Assembly: GCA_036746695.1 (NCBI GenBank)
Contig: DAIODP010000001.1
Span: 1,426,001-1,490,000, forward strand
Reading direction: 5' to 3'
DNA length: 64,000 nt
Source: UBA3006 sp036746695
Lineage (GTDB): Bacteria; Actinomycetota; Acidimicrobiia; Acidimicrobiales; Ilumatobacteraceae
Shown here: piece after piece, positions 25,516 through 32,986 of the stretch
Layout: every line of letters starts with the position of its first letter
Numbering within the stretch: position 1 is the stretch's first letter
Made by a program: the position numbers and the translations under genes
Notes under the pieces: model-generated
The model's input: the letters and a program-made list of their open reading frames with translations, nothing else
Told to the model about the DNA's origin: nothing
Database searches by the model: none

Positions 25516-26673
25516 ATGAGGAAGTCAAGCATCAAGCTCGCAATCGCGAGCATTGCTGCGTTGTCACTGTTCACCGCAGCATGCGGTGGCTCAGATGATG
25601 CCGCAACAGACACAACCGCAGCAGCAGCAACAGAGTGTGCCGAATTGACACCAGTCAAACTGCAATTGCAGTGGTTCACACAGGCTCAGTTCGCTGGCTA
25701 CTACGCCGCTCAGGACCAGGGCTTCTACGAAGCAATGTGCCTCGACGTCACCATCTTGGAAGGTGCAGTAGACATTGCACCACACGTTGTTCTTGCGAAC
25801 GGCGAATCCGACTTCGCAATCTCTTGGGTATCCAAGGCACTTGCTGGTCGTGAAGGTGGAGCAAACATCGTAGACATCGCACAAATCTTCCAGCGTTCAG
25901 GAACACTGCAAGTGTCGTTCAAAGATAAGAACATCACTTCAGCAGCAGACTTCGCAGGCAAGAACATCGGCAACTGGGGTTTCGGTAACGAATTCGAAAT
26001 CTTTGCTGCACTCACCAAGGCCGGTCTCGACCCAGCCAAGGACGTAACACTTGTTCAGCAGCAGTTCGACATGGCGGGCTTGCTCTCCGGCGACATTGAC
26101 GCTGCAGAAGCAATGACCTACAACGAGTACGCACAGGTTCTGGAAGCAATCAACCCAGACACCGGCGCGCTCTACACAGCAGATGACTTCAACGTCGTTT
26201 CATACGAAGATGAAGGTGTTGGTATGTTGCAGGACGCAATTTGGGCAGACGGCGCACGTCTCTCCGATCCTGCATACGTTGACACCGCAACGAAGTTCGT
26301 TGCAGCATCCATCCAAGGTTGGGCATTCTGCCGTGACAACACACAGGCATGCACCGATATCGTTGTAGCAAAGGGCTCGAAGCTCGGAGCTAGCCACCAG
26401 TTGTGGCAGATGAACGAAGTCAACAAGTTGATCTGGCCAGCACCAATGGGCGCAGGCATGATTGATGATGCAGCATGGGATCGCACCGTGACTCTTTCGC
26501 TCGAAGCGAAGAACCTCGAAGGCGGCACCGTATTGACTGCAGCACCTGATGCAGAGGCACGCAACAATGACATCGTCACCGCAGCGTTGGCACTTCTTGC
26601 CGACATGGGTGTCGACACCACTGGTAGCGCATTTGCACCAATCACTGTCACCCTCAATGAAGGTGGCAACTGA
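25516..26673 (+). CDS. ABC substrate-binding lipoprotein, NMT1/THI5-like
   Basis: A 385-residue periplasmic-type binding protein. A lipoprotein signal is clear (MRKSSIKLAIASIAALSLF, then lipobox FTAAC with Cys about 19), followed by a low-complexity Asp/Thr/Ala linker. The mature domain begins TPVKLQLQWFTQAQFAGYYAAQ, the NMT1/THI5-like signature seen in binding proteins for hydroxymethylpyrimidine and related pyrimidines. That matches the pyrimidine-catabolic genes upstream. An RBS (GGGGGAG) precedes the ATG. Last gene of the operon, followed by an intrinsic terminator. Confidence 0.93.
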   Translation: MRKSSIKLAIASIAALSLFTAACGGSDDAATDTTAAAATECAELTPVKLQLQWFTQAQFAGYYAAQDQGFYEAMCLDVTILEGAVDIAPHVVLANGESDFAISWVSKALAGREGGANIVDIAQIFQRSGTLQVSFKDKNITSAADFAGKNIGNWGFGNEFEIFAALTKAGLDPAKDVTLVQQQFDMAGLLSGDIDAAEAMTYNEYAQVLEAINPDTGALYTADDFNVVSYEDEGVGMLQDAIWADGARLSDPAYVDTATKFVAASIQGWAFCRDNTQACTDIVVAKGSKLGASHQLWQMNEVNKLIWPAPMGAGMIDDAAWDRTVTLSLEAKNLEGGTVLTAAPDAEARNNDIVTAALALLADMGVDTTGSAFAPITVTLNEGGN

Positions 26674-26690
26674 TTTAAATCAGTTCAAGA

Positions 26691-26726
26691 AAAGGGCGGG
26701 TCGCTTCGGCGGCCCGCCCTTTTTGT
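26691..26726 (+). terminator. intrinsic terminator with UUCG tetraloop
   Basis: The stem AAAGGGCGGG (26691-26700) pairs perfectly with CCCGCCCTTT (26713-26722). The intervening bases extend the stem with a G-T pair and GC pairs to a C(TTCG)G loop, and a T-run follows. It closes the pyrimidine/ABC operon. The A-run on the other side lets it also serve the convergent glutamate dehydrogenase gene, so it is probably bidirectional. Confidence 0.93.
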
Positions 26727-26746
26727 ATTTCCGACTGAGAGAAGTT

Positions 26747-28027
26747 CTAAGGGTGCAGGCCGCGCATGCGGTGTGCGTCGGCGATCGTCTTCACGCCCAG
26801 AACAGTTGCTGCCAAACGATTGGGCAACTTTGATTCCTGTGTGAAGGCATAGAACCGCTCGAAAGCAGCCCGCATCAAATCGATGACGCGAGCGTTGACT
26901 TCGTCTTCATCCCACGTAAGGTGCGCGAAGTTTTGGCACTGCTCAAGATACGAACAGGTGACACCACCGGCGTTTGCGTATACGTCGGGGATGACCACGA
27001 TGCCTCTGTCGGCAAGTATCAAGTCAGCAGTGGGGGTGAGCGGGCCGTTTGCGCCTTCCACCACCAGTTTTGCCTTCAGGTTGTTTGCCTCGATCTCGCC
27101 AACTGCGTCTCCAAGAGCACACGGCATCAACACGTCGCAGTCCAAGCCAAATACGGCTGTTGAACCAGCAATGCCACGGGCAACCACATCGCCTACGCCC
27201 GTATCGACGACACTCTTCGCGCCGTCACGGTATGCCTGATCAATTGCCTTCAAGTTCAGGCCTTTGGCGTCGTAGATGGTGCCACCAACGTCGGACAATC
27301 CGACGATGAGTGCGCCACGTGCTGCTGCAAGGCGTGCAGCCCATGAACCCACCTGGCCGTAACCCTGAATAGCAATCCGTTTACCTTCGAGTGAAGTGCC
27401 CATTTTGCCAAGCATCAATGCTGCTGCCTCGACAACGCCTCGGCCAGTTGCCGACTCGCGACCAAGCGAGCCGCCCAATTCAATTGGCTTGCCCGTAACA
27501 ACACCTGGTGTGGCGTGGCCAACACCAGTGGAGTACTGATCCATAATCCACGCCATGATCTGCGCATTGGTGCCAACGTCTGGCGCTGGCACGTCGCGGT
27601 CGGGCCCAAGGAAGGATGCGATCTCGGATACATATCGCCGTGTGATGCGCTCGATTTCACCAATCGAATACTGTTTCGGGTCGAAGCACACCCCGCCCTT
27701 CGCGCCACCCAATGGAAGGTTTGCAATGGCTGTCTTCAATGACATACCAATAGCAAGAGCAATAACTTCTTCGCGGTTCACTTCATGGTGATAACGAATA
27801 CCGCCCTTTGCCGGCCCGCGCGTGGTGTTGTGGTGCACTCGCCAACCAGTGAGTTGGTCTCGGCTTCCATCATCGCGGCGAAATGGAATTGCCACTTCGA
27901 TAATTCTTCGTGGAGCGACGATCGTTTCGATCAAGCCGTCTTCCAATTTCAGCCACTCGCCAGCCTCGCGAACACGGAGTTCGGCTGCTTCGAGCGCCGA
28001 ATAGTTCTTATATGACGCCATTGTCAT
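26747..28027 (-). CDS. gdhA: glutamate dehydrogenase (Glu/Leu/Phe/Val family)
   Basis: A 426-residue NAD(P)-dependent amino acid dehydrogenase. The Glu-binding segments PAKGGIRYH and PLGGAKGGVCFDP with the catalytic Lys are intact. The Rossmann domain shows IQGYGQVGSWAARLAAARGA (about residues 210-229). Length, and the KPIELGGSLGRESATGRGV segment, favour a hexameric catabolic-type GDH over leucine dehydrogenase. I set the start at 28027, behind the strong RBS GAAAGGGGAA; an open frame extends 6 codons further. It would assimilate or release ammonia, useful next to a pathway that liberates ammonia from pyrimidines. Confidence 0.93.
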   Translation of the reverse strand: MTMASYKNYSALEAAELRVREAGEWLKLEDGLIETIVAPRRIIEVAIPFRRDDGSRDQLTGWRVHHNTTRGPAKGGIRYHHEVNREEVIALAIGMSLKTAIANLPLGGAKGGVCFDPKQYSIGEIERITRRYVSEIASFLGPDRDVPAPDVGTNAQIMAWIMDQYSTGVGHATPGVVTGKPIELGGSLGRESATGRGVVEAAALMLGKMGTSLEGKRIAIQGYGQVGSWAARLAAARGALIVGLSDVGGTIYDAKGLNLKAIDQAYRDGAKSVVDTGVGDVVARGIAGSTAVFGLDCDVLMPCALGDAVGEIEANNLKAKLVVEGANGPLTPTADLILADRGIVVIPDVYANAGGVTCSYLEQCQNFAHLTWDEDEVNARVIDLMRAAFERFYAFTQESKLPNRLAATVLGVKTIADAHRMRGLHP

Positions 28028-28097
28028 ACATTCCCCTTTCAGCAACGTTGCTGCCTACAGGCTAGATCATTACCCACTGGTACATCAGCGCTTCGAG

Positions 28098-28544
28098 CTA
28101 TGCAAGTGCAATTGCTATACCGCCTATTGCTACGACAAGGCTCAGAAATGCGGTGTTGATGACAACAAACTTAATTATGACCGAGTTCATGGTTTCGATT
28201 ATTTCCAGTTTGAACTCACGCATTTCGTTTCGCAATTTGACATTATCTTGTCGCAATTCAGCGATCTCCTCCCGGACAGCGACGAATTCCTCCCGGATAG
28301 AGACCATCTCCTCCCGGATAGCGACGAATTCTTCCCGAACCGCAGCGAACTGTTTTTGAATGGAGACGAATTCCTGTCGAATAGAAATGAATTCACCCGA
28401 AACCCCATTGAAGTTAAGGTCGATGCTGTTGGCTAGGCGGACCAAGTCATTGCCTGTTGCTGGCTCGTTCGAGCGATCTTTCGTCATTTCCGTCACGATC
28501 CCTCCGATGCCCAAAAGATTGAGTGGCTTTTCAGTTACTGACAT
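28098..28544 (-). CDS. coiled-coil protein with C-terminal membrane anchor
   Basis: A 148-residue protein with no recognised catalytic motif. Residues 52-107 form eight near-identical heptads (FISIRQE, FVSIQKQ, FAAVREE, FVAIREE, MVSIREE, FVAVREE, IAELRQD, NVKLRNE), a strong parallel coiled coil, followed by one hydrophobic helix (about 122-146). The layout resembles small coiled-coil membrane proteins of the DUF1640/Bdr type. An AAAGGA ribosome binding site supports ATG 28544. The function is unknown; it may act as an oligomerising membrane scaffold. Confidence 0.75.
   Translation of the reverse strand: MSVTEKPLNLLGIGGIVTEMTKDRSNEPATGNDLVRLANSIDLNFNGVSGEFISIRQEFVSIQKQFAAVREEFVAIREEMVSIREEFVAVREEIAELRQDNVKLRNEMREFKLEIIETMNSVIIKFVVINTAFLSLVVAIGGIAIALA
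28245..28391. repeat. in-gene 21-bp tandem repeats coding coiled-coil heptads
   Basis: Seven consecutive imperfect 21-bp units, each encoding one heptad of the coiled-coil protein. The repeated core GAATTC(C/T)TCCCGGATAG is visible several times between 28283 and 28340. Unit-number change by slippage would lengthen or shorten the coil in whole heptads without shifting frame. Confidence 0.8.
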
Positions 28545-28562
28545 AGGTGTCCTTTGCGCTCG

Positions 28563-28669
28563 ATTTCATAGTGAAATGTGTACGCGGGCCGAACAGTTCG
28601 GCAATAACTACAGAAAACTTCTTTTGCGTTGCAATGGCAGTATTACACAGGTCGTGCTTTGGCTGTCAA
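28563..28669 (-). promoter_or_regulatory. divergent intergenic region with candidate promoter and two palindromes
   Basis: This region lies between the coiled-coil gene and the zinc-ribbon gene. On the minus strand TTGACA (28669-28664) is followed after 18 bp by TAATAC (28645-28640), a possible promoter for the coiled-coil gene. Downstream of it are two perfect short palindromes: 28563-28577 (arms ATTTCA/TGAAAT) and 28588-28602 (arms GCCGAAC/GTTCGGC). They may bind a dimeric regulator or fold in the 5' UTR. The -10 is weak, so confidence is modest. Confidence 0.4.
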
Positions 28670-28725
28670 GCCCCAAACCGTGTTACAGGGTGTGCGTACC
28701 GTAATTGATGTACCAAGGAGGCGCA

Positions 28726-28950
28726 ATGAAATCAGATGAAATTGAGGACGGCAGCCCATGCCCATATTGTGGCGTGCTTGCCATCTTCTTTGATGGGGCT
28801 GCAGACATTACTTGCCCAAACTGCGGGTCGGAACTGATCAACATTTCGATTGACGACAATGTTGATGGCAACGATCTTGATCTGCTCGACATGGATATTG
28901 ACATGGACGATGGAGAAGCGTTCGAGTCATCCGACGAAGGCGACTTCTAG
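28726..28950 (+). CDS. small acidic zinc-ribbon protein
   Basis: A 74-residue protein with two CPxC knuckles, CPYC near residue 12 and CPNC near 32, a zinc-ribbon pair like those in small rubredoxin-type or transcription-associated ribbons. The C-terminal half is highly acidic (many Asp/Glu, about residues 45-74). The start at ATG 28726 follows a near-perfect AAGGAGG at 28715-28721; the open frame extends upstream to a TTG but would place the RBS inside the gene. Function unknown; the acidic tail suggests contact with a basic partner. Confidence 0.75.
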   Translation: MKSDEIEDGSPCPYCGVLAIFFDGAADITCPNCGSELINISIDDNVDGNDLDLLDMDIDMDDGEAFESSDEGDF

Positions 28951-29000
28951 CGCGCACGAGTATTCTGGTAGTGGTACAACCACCAGTATGAGGAAAAGCC

Positions 29001-29660
29001 ATGGCAAGCTCGGATAACTATTCGCCATTAGAGAAGCGCCTGCAGTTTGGCGCGCTTGTGGCCGCACTTGCTGCAATACCAGTTGTCTACATTCAGTCAT
29101 CTAAGAATCATGATCTGTTGATCATCGCTGAAGTTGTTGGCGTCGCAATCTGGTTGTTCTTCTGTTTCGAAGTAGCAATACTCACATGGCTTGCCGAACA
29201 CAAGCGACAATGGCTGCTAGGCCACAAGATTGAAGTAGTTATTGTTCTCGCATCGTCGCCGGTAACACTGTTTATTAACGAAGGTGACAACGTGCTTACG
29301 GCATCGCCACTATTGATTATACCTCGGCTGCTAAAAATCTCGAAGGTGGCCAAACTGGTGAAGATTGGCAAAGTAGCAAAGACCGGCAAAATCATTCGCA
29401 AATCATCTGCCATTTCAAACTGGTTTGAAGTGCTTGCGATGAATGCTGCCGTACTGCTCATCGTCGGTATTGCAGGCATGCTCGTGGGCAAGAAGGCGTA
29501 TTCGCCCCGCGACGGCCTGGGCAACTGGGGATCACTTCTTGCCGAGTGGGTTGGGTTACCTGTGGCGCTAGGGCAGGTTTTGATCGTTGTTACCGCAGTA
29601 CTGGCGACAACGGTTGTGGTGCGAAGGCAAAATCGGAGAGATGATCTACCTGCTGGCTAA
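29001..29660 (+). CDS. ion-channel-like membrane protein with voltage-sensor S4-type helix
   Basis: A 219-residue membrane protein. Hydrophobic helices lie at about 15-32, 40-62 and 76-92. They are followed by a segment around 108-140 (PRLLKISKVAKLVKIGKVAKT) in which Arg or Lys recurs every three to four residues, as in S4 voltage sensors of cation channels. Two more helices follow (about 143-163 and 188-208). The loop between them has no TVGYG or other selectivity filter that I can see. It could be a voltage-sensor-only protein or a divergent channel. Ends in a basic cytoplasmic tail. Confidence 0.6.
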   Translation: MASSDNYSPLEKRLQFGALVAALAAIPVVYIQSSKNHDLLIIAEVVGVAIWLFFCFEVAILTWLAEHKRQWLLGHKIEVVIVLASSPVTLFINEGDNVLTASPLLIIPRLLKISKVAKLVKIGKVAKTGKIIRKSSAISNWFEVLAMNAAVLLIVGIAGMLVGKKAYSPRDGLGNWGSLLAEWVGLPVALGQVLIVVTAVLATTVVVRRQNRRDDLPAG

Positions 29661-29689
29661 TTGGGCGTGACACCCACGAACTACCGTTA

Positions 29690-32600
29690 GTGCCAATGTC
29701 GATGCGGATTGAATACGTCGGTCGTCTGGACGACATCTGCGAACCTGCCGCCGCATTCCTTGCTTCCGGTGCCGACCTATTCGAGCGCCAGCACATCGTG
29801 GTACCAACAATGGGTGTCAAGGCCTGGCTTACCGCAAAGCTGGCTACTCGTTTGGGAGTAAGCCAACCGGGAGCCTTGGACGGAGTGGTTGCCAATGTCG
29901 ACATTTCTTATCCCGGCACTCTGAATCGCCTGCTACATGCGTCGAAAGGTATTGACCCGTGGTCGGTAGAGAATCTCACATTTAGTGTGCTTCGGGCGTT
30001 GACGCAAACCGATGCTTACGACGTTCATATTGCGCGCGCAGGCGGGCCGTTACTTGCCGCACGGGCCATTGCTGATCGTTTTGATCGTTATCACGTGAGA
30101 CGTCCTACAATGATTCGCAAATGGGAAGAAGGCATTCCTGTTCTCAGTCCAACAGCGAATGATGAAGTTCGATCTGGTGAGCGCGTAATCAACAGCCTCG
30201 CGCCATCAGATATTTGGCAGTTTCACTTGTGGTGCGAAGTAAGAAAAGTGATTGATGAACCCAGCCCACCGGCTCGTGATCTGGTTGCCACCGATCAGGT
30301 TCCTGCAAGCATTCTTGTTGCTGGTTTGCAGACATTGAATTTGCATCAGATTCAAGTAGTTCAACATCTTGCAGAAGTAAGTGATGTGCATGTGTTGTTG
30401 GTGCACCCATCTGCACCTCTACATCAACGCTGGTTATCTTCGGTGCCCGTTACCCAAGGTCTTGTTCCACTACGAAACGACATCGACCTACCCGACGATG
30501 TCGACCCACTGGTATTTGCGTGGCTAAGGGGCGCACACGATGCGCAACTGATGCTGGCATCGCAAGGTTTTGTTCCTACTTTTCAACCTTCACGCGCAGC
30601 GTCGGAACAAAACGATCTATTGCATCGGATGCAAGAAACCGTTACTACAGCACTGATTGCCAAGCCTGCGGATCACGAAACGAGCGACGTTTCTGTCTCA
30701 ATTCATCGTTGTCACAATATTGCTCGCCAGGCCGAGGTATTGCACGATGCAATTCTTCATGCGTTTAACGATTTACCCGATTTGCAACCACACGAAGTGG
30801 TGGTGCTTTGCCCCGACATCGCGGTGGCTGCGCCACACTTGCAGGCCACCTTCGCTCGTTCCATTAATGGGGTGCAGTTGCCATTAGTGGTGGCCGACCG
30901 TGGAATTCGTGAAGTGAGCGCGGGTGCAGAGTTGCTTGCCGATTTGCTTCACCTGATTGGTTCTCGATGTTCGGTTGACGACATGATGACTGTTGCCAGT
31001 TCGCCCTTGGTGCTTGAACACCTCAGACTGAACTCGGAAACAGTTGAAGTGTGGGAGCGGTATATCGAGCGCACCAATATTCGTTGGGGGCTCGACGCTC
31101 AACAGCGAATACGTAATGGCTTACATGCCGGAGCCATCGAGGCACACAGCTGGAAGTTGGGCCTAGAACGAATGATTCTTGGGGCCGTACTTCCCGATGC
31201 CTCCGCAAAATCAGAATTAGGTGGGGTGGTGCCACTGGCCGATGTGGACTTGGCCGACGTCGACAACATCGCTGCGCTGATCTCGATCTTTAACACTGTG
31301 CTTGAACTTGATGGGGCATCAACGAGTAATCATTCGGTAGGCACTTGGTGCGACATGTTGGAAACCGCCCTTATCCAACTGTGCGGGGAAGACAGCGACG
31401 AACTTGCTATTCCATTCCAGCAAATTGATACGTTGCGTGCGGCTGCGAATGAGACACCAGTTCCGTTTAACGATGTAAAGGTGTTGGTCACCGACATCTT
31501 GTCATCGGCTGCGGGCCGTCAACCCTTGAGAACCGGGGCCATAACCGCTACTTCTATGGTGCCGCTGCGAGGTGTGCCGTATCGAGTGGTATGCGTTTTG
31601 GGCTTCGATGACACCGCGCTTAGCGGGTCGGAAGCCGAAGGCGACGACCTCGTCGAACGCCAGCGCCTATTGGGCGATAGCGACTCGAGGCTGGAGATTC
31701 GGCGAAGCTTTCTCGATGCGATGCTCTCGGCAAGCGATCGGTTCATTGTTTCGTGCACGGCAACCAGCATCAGAAACAACACGATGCTTCCACTGGCAAC
31801 CCCGCTTGCCGAGTTCGTCGATTTTGCGATGCGTCACGGCGCCACAAAGGATTCGGAAACACATCTCTCGTCCATTGAGATAGCGCACCCGCGACACGCA
31901 ATGAGCCCAACCAACTTTGCCTATGGGGCAATCGTCGCAAACTCTGCATGGAGTCACGACCCGGGCGCACTCAAGTCGGCGCTTGCAATTGGTGCACCAA
32001 GCAAACCGGTGTCGAGCGTGGGCGGTGTTGTTGCCGACTTGGACATCGTTGAACTTGGCCAAATAGAGCAATTAGTGATCGACCCGCTGCGACTGTTCGT
32101 GCGAGACACATTAGATATCAATACCTGGCGCGACAACGAAGTGGCAGTACCTGCCCAGTTTCCACTGACACTCACCAAGCAGCAACACCGTCAGTTGAGT
32201 GCAGAGGCGCTTGAAGAATTGCTTGATGAAAACGACATCACGCAATGGCAAGAAGCGTTGCATGAAAGCGGCATATTGCCCGTTGGCGAATTTGGAACTC
32301 TCGCAGCTAACGAGCTCGTGCAGCTGGCTACAGGAATGGTTAGCGAAGCAGCTGCGCAAGGTATCTCGCTTTCTGGCGGCGGATCTCACGACATCCGTAT
32401 TTCTGCCGGCGCCAGGCTGGTTGTTGGTCGACTAGACAATGTCCATCTAGAGACAAACCGGATCGTGATGCGATCCACCGAAAGCGATTTCGACAGGGTG
32501 AAAAAGACTGCGGCTCTTCATCTGTTGGTTGCTGTTGCGGCAGGGTTGAGCGTCGAATCCATCGTGGTGGTTTCGCGCCATAACGCTTGGTCGCCAGGAA

Positions 32601-32986
32601 GTGTGACAAAGAAAGGCGAGCCAGCGCCCGTTGCAAGCATTCGAACAATCAGGCTTTCGCCCGCCATAGATCAAGAAGTGGCAATAGCCCGACTAAGCAA
32701 GCTGTGCGACTTGGTGGCAACAGCGTTACTCACCCCGTGCGGTTCCTTCGATAAGGCAGCAAGTGAGGCGCTTACAGATCGGTCAAAAGCCAAAGATTCG
32801 TTTAACTCATTCGTTCATGGTCGTAGTTACGGCTGGTCGCTAGAGCAGGTGGTGTACGGCATCAGTCCATCCTTTGAGGATGTGTTTGCAGCAGGTGCGC
32901 CCGAACTGATGTTCCGAGCACAGTTCGATCAGCAGTTATCGATTGCGTATTTGGGCAGCCCCAAGAAGGGTTACGAGGTTGCATGA
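29690..32986 (+). CDS. recC: exodeoxyribonuclease V gamma chain RecC
   Basis: A 1098-residue RecC homologue, the subunit of RecBCD that splits the duplex and scans for Chi. The N-terminus carries the inactivated helicase fold typical of RecC (ERQHIVVPTMGVKAWLTAKLA near residue 32). Central RecC motifs include EVVVLCPDIAVAAPHLQATF and TGAITATSMVPLRGVPYRVVCVLGFDD. The identity is confirmed by order: recC-recB-recD overlap by 4 bp at each junction. Start ATG 29696 is two codons downstream of the in-frame TTG-like start used here and is an alternative. Confidence 0.93.
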   Translation: MPMSMRIEYVGRLDDICEPAAAFLASGADLFERQHIVVPTMGVKAWLTAKLATRLGVSQPGALDGVVANVDISYPGTLNRLLHASKGIDPWSVENLTFSVLRALTQTDAYDVHIARAGGPLLAARAIADRFDRYHVRRPTMIRKWEEGIPVLSPTANDEVRSGERVINSLAPSDIWQFHLWCEVRKVIDEPSPPARDLVATDQVPASILVAGLQTLNLHQIQVVQHLAEVSDVHVLLVHPSAPLHQRWLSSVPVTQGLVPLRNDIDLPDDVDPLVFAWLRGAHDAQLMLASQGFVPTFQPSRAASEQNDLLHRMQETVTTALIAKPADHETSDVSVSIHRCHNIARQAEVLHDAILHAFNDLPDLQPHEVVVLCPDIAVAAPHLQATFARSINGVQLPLVVADRGIREVSAGAELLADLLHLIGSRCSVDDMMTVASSPLVLEHLRLNSETVEVWERYIERTNIRWGLDAQQRIRNGLHAGAIEAHSWKLGLERMILGAVLPDASAKSELGGVVPLADVDLADVDNIAALISIFNTVLELDGASTSNHSVGTWCDMLETALIQLCGEDSDELAIPFQQIDTLRAAANETPVPFNDVKVLVTDILSSAAGRQPLRTGAITATSMVPLRGVPYRVVCVLGFDDTALSGSEAEGDDLVERQRLLGDSDSRLEIRRSFLDAMLSASDRFIVSCTATSIRNNTMLPLATPLAEFVDFAMRHGATKDSETHLSSIEIAHPRHAMSPTNFAYGAIVANSAWSHDPGALKSALAIGAPSKPVSSVGGVVADLDIVELGQIEQLVIDPLRLFVRDTLDINTWRDNEVAVPAQFPLTLTKQQHRQLSAEALEELLDENDITQWQEALHESGILPVGEFGTLAANELVQLATGMVSEAAAQGISLSGGGSHDIRISAGARLVVGRLDNVHLETNRIVMRSTESDFDRVKKTAALHLLVAVAAGLSVESIVVVSRHNAWSPGSVTKKGEPAPVASIRTIRLSPAIDQEVAIARLSKLCDLVATALLTPCGSFDKAASEALTDRSKAKDSFNSFVHGRSYGWSLEQVVYGISPSFEDVFAAGAPELMFRAQFDQQLSIAYLGSPKKGYEVA

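Noticed and set aside
28245..28391. Short direct repeats that could suggest a CRISPR-like array
   Set aside because: The units are contiguous 21-bp heptad codons in an open reading frame with no spacers and no cas genes.
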